Positions 11,215 through 24,035 of a stretch of DNA of 64,000 bases are shown here, one piece after another. The notes beneath the pieces are model-generated. The model was not told the origin of the DNA. It made no database searches and saw nothing but the letters and a program-made list of their open reading frames with translations. Within the stretch, counting starts at the first letter, position 1; each line of letters starts with the position of its first letter. Source of the DNA: Atrina japonica (Eukaryota > Mollusca > Bivalvia > Pterioida > Pinnidae); NCBI GenBank assembly GCA_030159075.1, contig BROG01000635.1, positions 197,001 to 261,000 of the forward strand, in the 5' to 3' direction. Both the position numbers and the translations under genes were made by a program.

Positions 11215-11589
11215 CTGGGTCCTAAGTCACCAAAGTTACTCAATACTCAAGCTCAACTTGTATTTCATAACTTTGACTTTATAGTCATTTATAAAACTTC
11301 TAAATTTGAGTGAATAGGACATAATTTTACATTATTCACTCATAAATGTTTTAATCAAACCCATGATTTTCCTGTAGAAAATGAATAAATATGATAAGTA
11401 CGCACTCAAACAATCTTTAATATTTCTTAAGTTTTCTTCGAATGAGCAAAAACTCACCATTACTTACAGTTGTAATCATCATTATAATAAGGAGTCCAGT
11501 TACAGAATCAATTTTGCGTGTTTTTGCCTTAAACTCACGAAAAGCTAATTGAGCTTGAGTACTGAATAAATTTGATGCTTTGGGTCCAG
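11215..11589. mobile_element. Inverted-repeat element, about 375 bp
   Basis: The left end CTGGGTCCTAAGTCACC, followed by CTCAATACTCAAGCTCAA, is matched by the inverted right end. Its reverse complement reads CTGGACCCAAAGCATC followed by TTCAGTACTCAAGCTCAA. The imperfect terminal inverted repeats are about 45 bases. The interior is AT-rich and non-coding, so this is a MITE or fold-back element. No target duplication was identified. Confidence 0.6.
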
Positions 11590-11654
11590 ACTACTTGATT
11601 AGATGACACATGGTGGAGTTGTTTTATGTAAACCATCTGAGTTGGGCCACTCGT

Positions 11655-11655
<1 letters not shown>

Positions 11656-11709
<54 letters not shown>

Positions 11710-11821
11710 CGTGTGTGTGTGTGCGTGCGTGTGTGCGTGTGCGTGTGCGCATGTGTGTGTGCGTGCGCGCGCGTGGTTGTGTGTGCGTGCGTGCGTGTGT
11801 GTGCGTGTGTGTATGTGTGTT
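11656..11821. repeat. (GT)n microsatellite with GC variants
   Basis: About 22 GT units, then GT mixed with GTGTGC and GCGC. The Cys-Val and Thr-His open frames on both strands are artefacts. Confidence 0.95.
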
Positions 11822-13342
11822 TATTAAAAAGTCTAATATATTATATGTTTTTAACACAGGAAAAGAAAACATTTGATATTTTGCAGAATTCACCCTCAAA
11901 TCATTTTCTTTCACATGTGACCCGGCCACGCGGTGCGCTGCATGACTCATTCTTATAAAATGGAAAGTTAATTTGATTTAACTGAGGACAGTTGACGAAC
12001 AAAAGATGAAGTTATAAATAATTGATCACTGGTCGTTAAAGCAATCGCCTGATTAATTTTGAATGCTCAGTCGAAGGTATTCCTATACAACTTGATCAGG
12101 TTAAAACAATTATGTAAAAATCTGGCCTTGGTCAGTTTTCAATATTTATGTAAAAATAACTTTGTAAGTGTAAGATGCTTAGTATTGGTCAATTTAAAAT
12201 TCTTAATTAAAAAGGCTGTATCACGTTTTATCAAAATAAGATAAAATCTAGTAATTCTAAGATGTATTCCATACGAACATTGCTTCCTTGAGCTGTTCTA
12301 CCTTGTACAAGCGGCCAATTTTACCAGTTTGTTTGAGCGCATTCAAAAATTTATTTAAAATGGTAAAAAATGCGTCATAGGTATATGACGTCACATCGCA
12401 GAAAAGCGACTTTAAAATCAAACGTGATATCGAAACAATTAAAACATCGTTGAATTATCGCAAATTATTAATTTAGAGAAATGCACAAAATCATATATAA
12501 GATAATTTTTTCCTATCTCACCTCATGTGGGAGTAACAAATAATATTTATTGATGACCGAGAAATAATCTTGTCTGCTATCATTTCGACGCTTCTCTCTT
12601 TTCCGAAACAGAGAGTCACAGCTTGATGTGCTGCCGATAGCAAATGAATGCTCGATATGTAACAAGTCAGCCGTTGATTTCTAAAACTAAAAAAAGAATA
12701 TTTGAGACACCTCGTTACGCTGCCTATGAGTTTTCATTTTTGTCATAATAAATATAAATCTATTTTCTGAAAACAGATGCTTAATGACTATCTATTGAGT
12801 GTCTGCTTAATATAGTAATTTAATGTATTAAACAATCACGGGACAACCAGCGATATATTCAAACACTTGTAGGCGAAATTAAAATAAAAAGACAATATAA
12901 ATTAATGTTCTTTTTATTTATACAAGTTCTTAATCATCTATATAAAGAATACAGTTAATAGTATTCGAGTCTTAGAAACAGACTATGAAAGCCTTGTTCT
13001 CCACAGTGTGAATAATTACAGGGTAAATACTATAACAACATTCGATAGATGATTGATGAAATGTTTGGCAATATGATTAATAATTTAACCATAACAATTC
13101 GACAATTGTTACTGAATAAAATCCAAATAAAAGGATGAAATGGAAAATATATAGAGAGAATGCGTATTGACTTTGCTTATGTATGTCCTGGAGATGATGT
13201 AAGTATACATTAAATACCTAATACGACACAATTTTTTGAACCCGATAAAAAGTGAAACAGGATTTGATGCCAACATCTGAGATGTGAATTAAATGACAGA
13301 GGGAAAATGAAAAGTCAAGAAACAGTGAATGCCCACTTAAAA
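11822..13342. other. No feature seen
   Basis: AT-rich. Holds a TGACGTCA site (12388-12395, a CRE-type palindrome), which is expected by chance at this length. No open frame is credible. Confidence 0.35.
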
Positions 13343-13420
13343 ACAACCTTGCTTACGGGACCACCTCGATTATCTGACCACTGTGAGTCAGTCAGTTAGG
13401 TGGTTTTAATAGCAAGGTTT
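13343..13420. mobile_element. 78-bp MITE-like element of the 'gaccacct' type
   Basis: The left end AACCTTGCTTACGGGACCAC pairs with the right end AGGTGGTTTTAATAGCAAGG. The interior ACCTCGATTATCTGACCAC resembles ACCTCGATTAGAAGACCACC near 52490. Non-coding. Confidence 0.6.
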
Positions 13421-13697
13421 CAATATACATGTAACAAAAATTCAATCTAATAACTTCAGATGAATTATACATTATAGATACACAAAGTATTTTGATAGCT
13501 GTCCAGTAGTTTTATAACTGTTCAGAGTTAATTACTTTAAATCACATACTAGTATATTTAAACTACGATACAAAATGCAATTCGAAGGCATTCTGTCAAT
13601 TATGCCGTAAGGAACATGCTCAAATATTTAATCCAGATTTAGAACCCATCCTGAAGGGTACTAAAGTGGTTACTGTAAAGGTTCCAACTGACAATAC

Positions 13698-13775
13698 TCG
13701 TATACACCCATTGACTGTAGAACAGACACGGACCACTGGAAAAACAAGAAGTGGGATCAAGTGCGATCTCATTTA
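13698..13775 (-). mobile_element. Short fragment of the PLE 3' tail
   Basis: Shares CACGGACCNCTGGAAAA, GTGGGATCAAGTGC and the upstream CCATTGACTGTAGAACAGAC blocks with the better copies at 25647 and 38097. Diverged and truncated at both ends. Confidence 0.5.
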
Positions 13776-13839
13776 CATTTTAGAGTAAGACGTACATATA
13801 AACAGGGATGTTCGAAAACTTAACAAATTCTTCAGACAG

Positions 13840-14022
13840 ACTCTACGACACTTGCAAAGGTGTGGCCGGGGACGCTGACTCCTTCCGGACACCTGGCCCT
13901 ATTCTGTTTTGGGATTCCCAATTGCTCTTCATGTTGTGGCCATTTGTATATCTAATTTGCCGTATTCTAATGGACTTGGAATTTCGCTTATTCTTTGATA
14001 CTTCTTCATTTTTACTTTGTTA
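13840..14022 (+). repeat. Dispersed repeat family B, copy 1
   Basis: Blocks: GCTGACTCCTTCCGGACACC, TTTTGGGATTCCCAATTG, CATTTGTATATCTAATTTG, then TTGATACTTCTTCATTTTTA. The same order occurs on the minus strand at 55845-56105 and in part at 29145-29215. The 71-codon frame here is not a conserved gene. The layout resembles the tail of a retroelement, but the family is not recognised. Confidence 0.6.
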
Positions 14023-15872
14023 AACAATTACTATATTACGCATTGCATGAAACTCGTAGTTGAAAACTTTGATTTACTGACAAAGTTTTGTCGTTACATG
14101 ACTTAGAGTACGATATTACGGTTTGACATATGATCAGCTGCCAGCATTATTTTTTTTAACACTTTTAGGAGTATCAAATATATATATATATAGATTACGG
14201 TGATAAGACTTTAAAACCCGACCCCTGAAGATGTACACCGACTTCAATCATTTAATGACGCTAACCTAGTTGCAAATGCAAAACTTCATTCATCTGAGCT
14301 TTGTTATCTGTTCTGTAAGTTTTATACCATTATAGAAATCATGAATCACATTCTAAGAAGCGAATATGCTTTAACCGCCATTACTGTTAGATACTATCGC
14401 ATTCCACATCTCGACAAGCTTATATCAAACAGTTGGATATTAAACTTGATATTTGTAGATTATATATTAATACAAGTATATTAAAGGTAGGGGTTGATTG
14501 ATTACTTTGACTGAAAACGCTTCAACTGATACACTATTATTACGTACTTTGATTGGGAAGATGGTAGTTTGTACTAATTCTTTGACGTTTCAATGATTTT
14601 GATATAGAAAAGAGTAAAGAATCAAATTTCAGTCCATGACGGTTACAATAACTAAGTATTGAACGATGAAACTGTGCTTGTAGTAGTGGACACGATTGAT
14701 AAATACTAGAAGTGCAACATTTCTTTGCTGCTTTAAGGTAGGGCGTGTATTTGTGGAGGGCGTATGTTTACTGCCCAGCACTGCACCTTTTTGTCAAACT
14801 TCCATTTGGACATGACGTCACAATTAAATGACCTGTTCAATTCATGCCATACTGAATTCAAAATCGAATGAAGTCAAATAGTGTATATAAAAAGCCAATG
14901 TCAGAAATTTTGGCGATAGGCCAATGTATAGTCAACACTGGGAATCTAGTGAAAGTGGTGAAAGGAGTTATAGTTTTTCTATGATGTTGCAGGTAATATG
15001 AAAATATATTTTTATACTATGATAAATATAGGATACTTTCACATCAAGTATTAAGTCTATGACAACAGTTGTCCGCTAAACAAGAAAACCAAAAACACAT
15101 AAAAAAGATATATGAACGGGGATAGTGCATTTTATCTAAGACTCAATTTCTACTATTAGATTTATGATATCTTTAGTTTACATTATGATTTCCGACCGTG
15201 TAGTACATATATGAAATGTATTTAACAACGACTTTTATTAACATTCAAAGCAGCAATCAAAACTGGATACAAGAAGATTTATTGAGTAACGATTCCAAAC
15301 CCTTAGTCTACGACAATGATAACAATTCAGATACTAGCAATTTGTTTTGATGAATCTAAATTAGCCTCAGTATCAGATAATGAGTCGCAATTATACAGTT
15401 CTACACATACGCGATCGATTTAGGAAGCGAGACAAAAAAGCGAGTAAATAAAACGTAGTGAATGCGTCAACACACATACATTAAAAGAAGAATGTTTAAA
15501 ATTTCCACAAACCTGTATATAATTTACACTAAAGCTGTTTATCATATATGTAAAAATATCTTAAGGTCATGAACTTTACCTCCCGTGGCACGCCACTAAT
15601 TCATACTGTTGACAAATAGTAGCAAAATAAAAAGTGCAATAGGGTAAACGGACAACAGACCCGGATGTAAAAATGAAACTTAAACTGTGCACAAAATTTA
15701 TCTGTAAAAGAAATGTAAAAAAGAGAAAAGGGGTAATTAGGTGCAAAATGATAAAAATGAATGATATACAAGTAATGGATATTAGCAAGAAATATTTAAG
15801 GTCAGGAAATAAATTTATTTTTTCGGAAATAACGCAAAACCAAGGGAATGGATTGTATTTCTACACCACCAT
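14023..15872. other. No gene; one TATA-like context
   Basis: GTGTATATAAAAAGCC (about 14881-14896) resembles a TATA box and is followed by a possible donor (GCAG|GTAATA near 14991). Both are easily found by chance in such AT-rich DNA. Confidence 0.3.
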
Positions 15873-16084
15873 CGTTTGTTTGTTTGTTGTTGTTTAACGT
15901 CCCACTCAAGAATCTTTCACTCATATGGATACGTCACCAAATGCCGGTGAAGGGCTTCAAAGGACCTCGGTTTTTACTGTTTCATCCACAGGACAAGAAA
16001 TCAACCTGTCGCCGGTTGGTCACGAATTCACGACCTCACGATCACGAGTTGAGCGCGCTACCGACTGAGCCAGGCCGGCTCTAC
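15873..16084 (+). repeat. Dispersed repeat family C with tRNA-like 3' end
   Basis: Starts TTGTTTAACGTCCCACTCAA and continues GGATACGTCACCAAATGCC. The middle is deleted, and it then runs to GAGCGCGCTACCGACTGAGC, which reads as the 5' arm region of a tRNA on the minus strand. This links the family to a tRNA-derived segment. The 106-codon frame here is not a gene. Confidence 0.7.
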
Positions 16085-16493
16085 ACTACTCGTAAATTTA
16101 TGTACATGTACATGAATAGGATTGTCATAAAGCAGAAACGTGATTACTTTACAAAAAATGTATTTTAGTTTGTATTTGAAAATAATTATGCAAAGCTGAA
16201 TTATCAAAACCATTGTTTTCCTAAAATTTGTTAACAAACGCTGGGAAACAAGATAAACTTAAATAACGTTTGCATTGATCCGTAAAAATAATTACTGTTT
16301 TGAAGCATCCTGCAGTTGTTTCTCATCATCCGAGGAAACACAAAGATACATCGAATTCTGTTTTACAGAACAATATGTATTAAGTTACCCAGCGTTGGCC
16401 ATAAGTGATGCACCGTATCATATTAGGTTACCTCACTATAAGGTGGTCCTCCGTGTCTGGGAGGCTAGAATTTTAAGCCGCAACGTCCAACGT

Positions 16494-16806
16494 CATGGCA
16501 CCTGATCCCACCTCTTGGTTTCCAGAGGTCCGTGTTTGACTGTGGACTCACGGCTGGTGTGACCGGTCGACAGGGGATGCTTACTCCTCCATGGCACCTG
16601 ATCCCACCTCTTGGTTTCCAGAGGTCCGTGTTTGACTGTGGACTCACGGCGGTTGTGACCGGTCGACAGGGGATGCTTACTCCTCCATGGCACCTGATCC
16701 CACCTCTTGGTTTCCAGAGGTCCGTGTTTGTCCATTTTTACCGGATTTGTATCTATGTCCTAGACATTCTATTGATTTATACTTTGGTGTCTGAAATTTT
16801 TATATT
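16494..16806 (+). mobile_element. PLE 3' tail with a 96-bp tandem duplication
   Basis: CATGGCACCTGATCCCACC starts at 16494, 16590 and 16686, exactly 96 bases apart. The third unit runs on through TCCATTTTTACCGGATTTG to the family's common 3' end TTTTTATATT at 16806. The tail is the non-coding 3' part found downstream of the reverse-transcriptase fragments at 25961 and 47873. Open frames on both strands repeat with the unit and are not genes. Confidence 0.8.
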
Positions 16807-17027
16807 TCTTCCATTGGACACTGGTTCAAACTTCGTCCATCCCTGTATTGATTTTGTGGTAAAACAGTTGCTAGTGATGTTTGCCTTTTCTCATGCATAT
16901 TTTAACCGAGATTTCTTATTCACTTTTTAAAAAGTGCTCATTACAATAGAATTGAAAATGTTATGTGACGTCAACTGACGGTGGATATACACACATACGT
17001 CATCGTACTGAAGATGAAGACTGCTTG

Positions 17028-17215
17028 TTACAGGGTTCGGTTTGCAAGCCGAAAGTCCGGTTACCATTCCCGGCGCCAGGACATGTCAAAAACTTTAAAA
17101 TAGCAGTGACCGTTCCTTCACAAAGCGAAAAACATATTAAGTGAAGGTCACAGGTCTTCGGATGAGATTTGAAACCGAGGTCCCATGTCAAGGCAGGCGT
17201 GGAAAATAAAATAAC
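17028..17215 (-). repeat. Dispersed repeat family C, 3' half
   Basis: On the minus strand it reads GGGACCTCGGTTTCAAATC, CATCCGAAGACCTGTGACC, then a CGCTTTGTGAAGGAACGGTC block, then a tRNA-like end (GGCTTGCAAACCGAACCC). This is the half missing from the 5540 copy. Confidence 0.55.
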
Positions 17216-17637
17216 CATTACTACATTGACCTATCACAAAAGGCTCGACACGATATCTTTGTGTCAGACATATGGCGATAGGTCAATTGGCATCAGTTCA
17301 TACCACAGGTCAAAAGTTGTTGCACTTTACCTACAGCCTGGGGTATTTCCAGTAAAAGTTATCTAAATACATCTTTCTCTTCGTCATTCAAACCAATACT
17401 TGTATACCTACCGGTATCTTTGAAATACGATGAAGTCAACTTTACGACAGTTGTTTATTACGATAAATTGTTCAATATTTAAAAATGTTTGGTTTAATAT
17501 TCAGAGTAGGCCTACCTTCAATTACTCCATTTTAAAGTTTGACGTCATTTGGACAACAATGTGTTGTTTATTGTGTAATGTATTAGCAATAGTTATCTCA
17601 TTGTGTATGGAGTTGTCAGCTCCTGTGGATAAATTCG

Positions 17638-17778
17638 ACACTGATTTGGAAATGTGCTATAGACCCGTGACACTGATTTGGAAATGTGCTATAGACCCGT
17701 GACACTGATTTGGAAATGTGCTATAGACCCGTGACACGGATTTGGAAATGTGCTATAGACCCGTGACACGGATTTGGA
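17638..17778. repeat. 32-bp tandem repeat, about 4.4 copies
   Basis: The unit contains TGATTTGGAAATGTGCTATA and GACCCGTGACAC. Starts of CTGATTTGG or CGGATTTGG fall at 17641, 17673, 17705, 17737 and 17769, exactly 32 bases apart. The last two copies share a T to G change, so that variant spread by recent duplication. Confidence 0.95.
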
Positions 17779-18798
17779 GCCCTAATTTGATTCGTAACGT
17801 CTTGGCGAAAATCTGATGTAACGGGTTTTATTTGTATCTACATTATAAACTCGAAACAATCTAATGTACCTGCCTAACATAGAAGGATAATTCTCTGATA
17901 CACACTCTTTATACATCTTGTTAAATCGCCGAGTAGCAGATGATATTTACTCACTGTTCAGTTATTGTTACATTTCACACTAGAGAGCGAAATGGTTCAA
18001 CGTGTATTTAAGTGTAAAATTGAAAACAATTTTTTTTTCGAAAATGCATTATCCTTGCACCTGTATGAAACCAAATGATTAACCGTCTTTAAAACTTGCT
18101 TTATTAAGTGTACGTTAAAAAAGTTGAATAACGGGTCAATCATTATGTGGTTAATAATACAACAAAAATGGGATTTTTCTGTGGTTGTTCCGCAATGATC
18201 AAAGGAAGGAGAATCAGAAAAAAACTTGACTTTGTACTTGTTTCGTAAATCCGTCCAATTCAATTAAAGCGCGTACTTTCATGAATAAATAATTTTTGTA
18301 ATACATACATCGCAGGTTTCCAGTTTCATTTAAAAAGATTTTGCGATGTTATTTGAGGTTATGGCCAATGACTGAGATTTTGGCTCATTTACATCAAACA
18401 CTTATACTTATGTAAAAAGCACAGGCACAGGGGAATCTGCAGAGTCGTGAGAAAATTGATAAACCACACATAATTGCGAAATAATGAAAAGTTCTATCAT
18501 AAAACCGGTTCACTGAAGTACTTGGTTGTGGATTCAATTCCTTCTATTTTAGTATTGTCTTCTCCATATCAATCTACATTGTAATAAGAAATATTAAGTT
18601 TCTCTTCAGTTTTGTATTGCTTCCCAGATATTTTCATTAATTTAGATAGACTATAAATTATGAATATTTAATCATTGTTCCGTAATATGCCACGCCCTCA
18701 GCAACACAGAACCCTGGTGTTAAGTCACATCCGAAAGATCTGCTGCGACTTTAACTTGCTGATCGATTTTGTTTCAGTTTGTTTGTTTTATAACAATG
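17779..18798. other. No feature seen
   Basis: An 88-codon minus-strand frame (17997-18263) shows no recognisable domain. Confidence 0.35.
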
Positions 18799-18875
18799 TT
18801 TTACGCCACACTCAACAAACTTTCATTTATATAGGGGCGGCCAGTTTTTGATTGTGGTGGAAAAAAAACCAATTA
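18799..18875 (-). mobile_element. SINE 3' tail fragment
   Basis: The minus strand reads AACTGGCCGCCCCTATATAA, then TTTGTTGAGTGTGGCGTAAA, the shared tail of the SINE family. The tRNA-like head is not evident. Confidence 0.55.
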
Positions 18876-21800
18876 CAGTGTTCCCAAAATGAAATTGCCG
18901 TCCACTTATGACTAAGATGGAGAACACAAATCCAGGTCCTCTGTTTGCGAGAAGAATTTGTCACTTCAGAACAGCAAACTTCTTTTGCAGCATATATGAA
19001 GTTTGGAAAAGTGATTGACTGGGAGGATGCAAAATAATTTTGATTAAAATTTCTACTCCGACGAGAAAGAAATATTATCAAACATCACAAATTATACTGT
19101 TTTAATACTGGTATATAATCTCATTCTCTCTATCTCTCAATGCTTTCACATCGGAGTGATTGTAAAAGATTTACGTTTGTTCATGTTTTAGCTATTAATA
19201 CTTAAAACCTACTTCACCCCGTTTATTTCTAACGTTCGGACAATATAATTCAAATCAAACACAGAAGCCATAACCAGATGACTAATTAAATGCAATTATA
19301 TGTTGCTTCATTCTTCTGTATAGAGTTCACTCCCAGCGCGCCAGGATTTGTCACACCCACCGCGAAATCAGGCATATCTAGACGTCTTTATCATTGCAAA
19401 GTGATAAAAGTAAACAGCGTGTATCTCTATTCTAGGACGCGATGAGTAATTAAAATCCCAAACTTCTGTCGGAGCGGTTTGCGTCCAGTATTTTATACAT
19501 TATGTCTATTGTTGGAAAACTAACTAACTTTACAAATACCGCACGAATTCCCCTCTATAATTAATGTGCGAAAGAGAAGAAATCCTTCACACACAGATGC
19601 AATGCTCATCATAGGAGAGTAGATCAAATATTTCGAAAATGTTCTAACAATCAAAAAGTTATAGATGAGTTGTCGGTAGATAACAATTGCTAAGGTTATC
19701 TTTGCGTGTTATGAAATGTTATCAAAATGGACCAACAGCGGAGAAAGAGAAAAAATAATACGTTTCCTCATTCACTGTGTATCAGAATTGAACACAGTTG
19801 GAAACTTAAGATAAACCGAATAGCTAGCTTATTCAACATTTATATTAAACATTATCGTCAATCTGTATTTAGGTATATGTATATATACTATTCGTTTGGT
19901 CGTTAAACATAAAGTTTAAATCATTGCGCATTATATTTAGAATTGACGAAATTATAGAATTGTACTCAACGTGCGGCTGAAGATGCGATATTTTTAGGAT
20001 TTGGAACTAGCGCCCCAAGAATATCAGAAATGATTCAGAGTACTCTATGCTATACGATGAGACATAAAAGGTGCATATTCGGTGAAGAAAATGTTTGTGT
20101 GTATTATCTTTATGCATGCATATTACAACTTGTAACAATTATAGTCCTAATTAATTTTCTTTGGCCTACTAGTTTGAATCTGAAATACGATAAAATCACC
20201 CTTAGTGCAATGGAAAATCGGAAAACACCGGAAACTTCTTTTTAGCCATTCCTGTATTAAATACGAGTGTACAAATAATGAAGGATTTTCTGATCGTATT
20301 TAAACGAACTATTGCCCGCGACAGGGATCCGTAATCTTGTCCGTTAGAAGTAATTCGAAGTAACGAACGGAATAATAAGTTGTGAGCCGCATAATTAAGA
20401 TTTCACGGTAAATTAAAGGCGATCAATCGAGCTTATCGGGTATCTTGCCGCGTGCTACACAAAACGACTGTTATATGTTAACTATGGCTTGCATCAATTA
20501 GTCATTTCTGCAATCAATAAAATATTATCTGTGCATTAGATATTTCTTACAACAAGATCTTCTAAGTAAATAACCATTGGTAAATAAATTCTTAAGTACA
20601 TGTGTATATATTTTTAGGTAATGTAATGATTTTAAAATAAAAAGCGGAATTGACGCACATAATAGCAAATGCCTCAGAATTCCTAGCAGAAAAAACAATG
20701 CTTATTAGAAACATCTACAAATAACAATAAATGTATAGTAAATAGTAAAAATCAAGCATAATGAATTTTTTTTGTTTTTATCTATTGAACTGTTGTTAAT
20801 TGAATTCACTCCATAAAAACAAATTAAAAATGAAGTTTTCTCGAAGATAAATAATGAATGCCTACACATATATTTTCAATTCCGTACTTTTTATAGCTAA
20901 TTCAACTAATTCAATGTGTAGCACCTTACATATATCACCTGTATCCATTATTTCGAGCATTTGCCGTTGTGTTTTTATATACCCAATTTCTCCGGTATAT
21001 TTCATTTATTAATTTGGAATGCGCAGTAATAGGACTATGAGGTATTGCATGAACAAACAGTATGATCCACGTGCCAGCGAGTCGCTTTATACTTTTACAA
21101 AAGCTGGAATCGTTACAGATTGATTAAAACATTCTGTTCTTTGGTAAATACAATTATAAACTGAAAATAAATAAATAGTTGTAATACCGATGACAATGAT
21201 AAAAATCTTTACCGTGTAATGGAAACAATATTGGTTAAAACACGCGATTAAAAAGGATACGGACAAGAATGCAAAAAAAATGATAACACTAAACAGACAA
21301 ATAAAACAAATGAAAAGGGCATTAGAAACAATCAAGTCTATGTAAATATTTTCAAACTGGTCATTAGTGCAAAACTCTTATTTTTTAATACCTTGTACAT
21401 ATTTACCACACACGAACCGAGTGAAATGTATTCGCAGTATAAAACAATAAGTGAAAAATTACAAGCGATAGTTTGTACATTCGATAATTACATTATACAA
21501 TTTAACCGTTGAATGTTTTTGACTTACTTTCAGACTAAAACGGTGCAGTTCTGTAATTTTGATTTACGCAAAATTTTTATCTACTGGTAAATGGCAAAAC
21601 ATTAAACCAGCATTGTTTTTGGACGTCAAAACCCGCGCATGTAGTCTAACTGATAATGCAAAACAGTCTTTGTTTACCGTGCACAGAACATTTTAATTTA
21701 GATCATATATACACCTGCAACACGTGACTTTGATCTCAACTCTTGTGCAAGTTTCTATTAACATGCAGTTTGCTGCTTACTAAACTAAACTTCCTTTTCT

Positions 21801-22924
21801 TGTTTATGCATATAATATACTGTAGTGTTTGACATTGTACTACACTTTCTGACAAAGGAGAGAACATTTTTACAAGAGGTCGTTTACCGAATGTTACTTA
21901 ACACTTATCAGTTAACGGTCTAGGTTTGTTTAATTTATATCAATAGTAGCTCACATTCAGCATTTATGATTATTTTTCTTGATCCGAGAACGTCGTGTGT
22001 GTGTTCTCTTGATGTGTTTTGTGGTAAAACAATACAGCCCTAAACGTGAAAAAATTACTAGTAAAACTAACATAATACTGACAGCTATTTATTTTATAAC
22101 GTTCTTTTCAAATATTTGCTTTATGATAATAACATTTAACTTTGTGGATATCAAACATATGGTTATATTTCCGAATCCCTAACTACACTACTGCTATTAC
22201 TGCATGATCCTCGCGTAAAAGTAATTCTCATCTGTGAACGTTTTCGATTTTCACTTTTGCAGTTCTTACAACAGACAATACATCATTAAAACGATTTCGT
22301 TACAACAATTATATTCCCGCTGAGGGGTTTCTTATCAATTAGTTTGTAAAAATGTCCCATGAAAATCAGCATAATTATCCGAAACGGGAAATAACTTTAA
22401 TCATTACTGGCATTAACCGGCAAGTGAAAAGTGTTTACCTTAATTAAATATGGAAAAAGTGATTGGCCAAAGGGAAGCTATTGCCTAGGAATATAACTGT
22501 ATCCGTTAGATGCGAATTGCTAGAACAGGGCCTTGTTACTGATACGTTTTTCCTTGAAACGAATACATCAGCAGCATTATGTATCATTCACCATTGCTTG
22601 TTATACCCGGAAGCAGGCTATATAAAAATATGATGTTACGGTTTATGCACTTTGCAATTTTCAATCGTAAGTTTCTACAGGGAACTACATATCCTAGCGG
22701 ACGTTTCTGTAATGAACAAGGACATTGATTCTGTAGACATGATACTTGTTCAAGCGAACAAAATTGATAACTTTTCTAGAGATAAATAAGTTTAAAAATA
22801 TTTCTTATGAGTATTTGACTTTTGCAATAACTTGTTCAAATAATGATTTTAACAGTATACTATTGATTGTTTAATTATCTATACCAATTGTGACATATTT
22901 CATTTGTATTCGAATGTGCACTCG
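18876..22924. other. Four kilobases without a recognised gene or repeat
   Basis: The longest repeat-poor stretch of the window. 19320-19560, 20320-20480 and 22320-22640 are less AT-biased than their surroundings and contain homeodomain-type words (TAATTA, ATCAAT). GGCTATATAAAAATATG near 22617 resembles a TATA box, with GATTGGCC about 155 bases upstream. Conserved non-coding or promoter sequence is possible but untested. Confidence 0.3.
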
Positions 22925-23080
22925 CAGTGGGCGTGGTCGGTCGCCAGGGTAAACATACTCCTCCATGGCACCTGATTCCACCTCTAGATAGAGGTCTCTG
23001 TTGTGTGATTTTCACCAGATGTGTATACTGTCTCTTGATACAGTTAATACTTTGGAATCTGTACTTTTTACATTTTAGAG
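22925..23080 (+). mobile_element. Diverged PLE 3' tail
   Basis: Shares GGTCGGTCGCCAGGGTAAAC, ACTCCTCCATGGCACCTGAT, TTTTCACCAGATGTGTAT and a diverged 3' end with the tail family. 5' truncated. Confidence 0.65.
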
Positions 23081-23870
23081 CAATTGTACTCTCATATCGC
23101 TTATCAATGTTTAAATATAGAATTCGTTTTGAAATTATGTCCGTGCGAGTGTTTTTAATACATTAGATCCCATTGAACATCGTGTTATTGTCGACTTTAG
23201 CACTAATTTCCCACATACGTTTCCGGTTTGGATTCTTGGTTTAAGACATGTACATGTATCAAGTGGCAATGTAATGCGTATTACCTCGACCAGCATAGAT
23301 TTGTGCATTAACAAAGAGTGACAGGAAGACACAACAATAGAAACTGTAAATATGATTTGCTTGTTGATTATATCAATAACTAAATTTCAGCGTAGTAGCC
23401 TCAAAACTACATACATGCATTACATGACAAAAGTCGTTTATATTTGTTCCTCAAATTCCACAAAGAGTATGTCAACTATGAGGAATAGTAGGATGTTTGT
23501 TAAAGTTCATACAATAGTATTAAGAACTACGACAAAACGCATGTAATATTTCATTTACTGTGAAAGAGGCTATCAGCTAATCAAGGAATATATATGTTTG
23601 ACATTATTCATGTGTGGTTCAGTTCCTCGTTGTTCTCTTGATGTGGCGAGTTTTTGACATCGGAATTTGAATGCATAGGTATACACAATGCATTGACTCT
23701 ATGTTTCTCTATTTTACACTGTTTAAAGTATTCTCTGTACAAAACTATCATACTTTTGAGATAATATGATTTATTAATATACATGTAATTTATTACATTT
23801 GTGCTGGTAAGTTCGTGAACTTTCTATGGTTGAATGACATGGTATTATTTACATTTACCAATTCTGAAAG
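23081..23870. other. No feature seen
   Basis: Short frames on both strands without recognisable motifs. Confidence 0.35.
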
Positions 23871-24035
23871 GTATCAGAGTGTGATCACGTGACTATGGAG
23901 TCTCTCACCTCTTCTCAGCCTGTCTTCTTTGGGATCCTGTCGATTTTGTAAGAACGTTTGACACTTTACTTGCGGAAGCTAGGTGGCTTCTTCCTGGGTG
24001 CATTGTAACCTGGTTGTCGCGTAACACAATTTAAG
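23871..24035 (+). mobile_element. Degraded SINE
   Basis: Contains ACTTTACTTGCGGAAGCTAG, TTCCTGGGTGCATTGTAACC and GTCGCGTAACAC, the body and tail blocks of the family. The tRNA-like head is poorly preserved. Confidence 0.55.

Noticed and set aside
16465..16735. Frames containing HGPLETKRWDQVPWRSKHP on several loci (16.5, 25.7, 38.2, 48.1 kb)
   Set aside because: They recur because the PLE tail recurs. They are antisense to the PLE coding fragment, and diverged copies show no protein-level constraint.
22617..22640. TATA-box promoter
   Set aside because: Only a TATA-like word in AT-rich DNA; no downstream exon or open frame was found, so it is mentioned only as a possibility.
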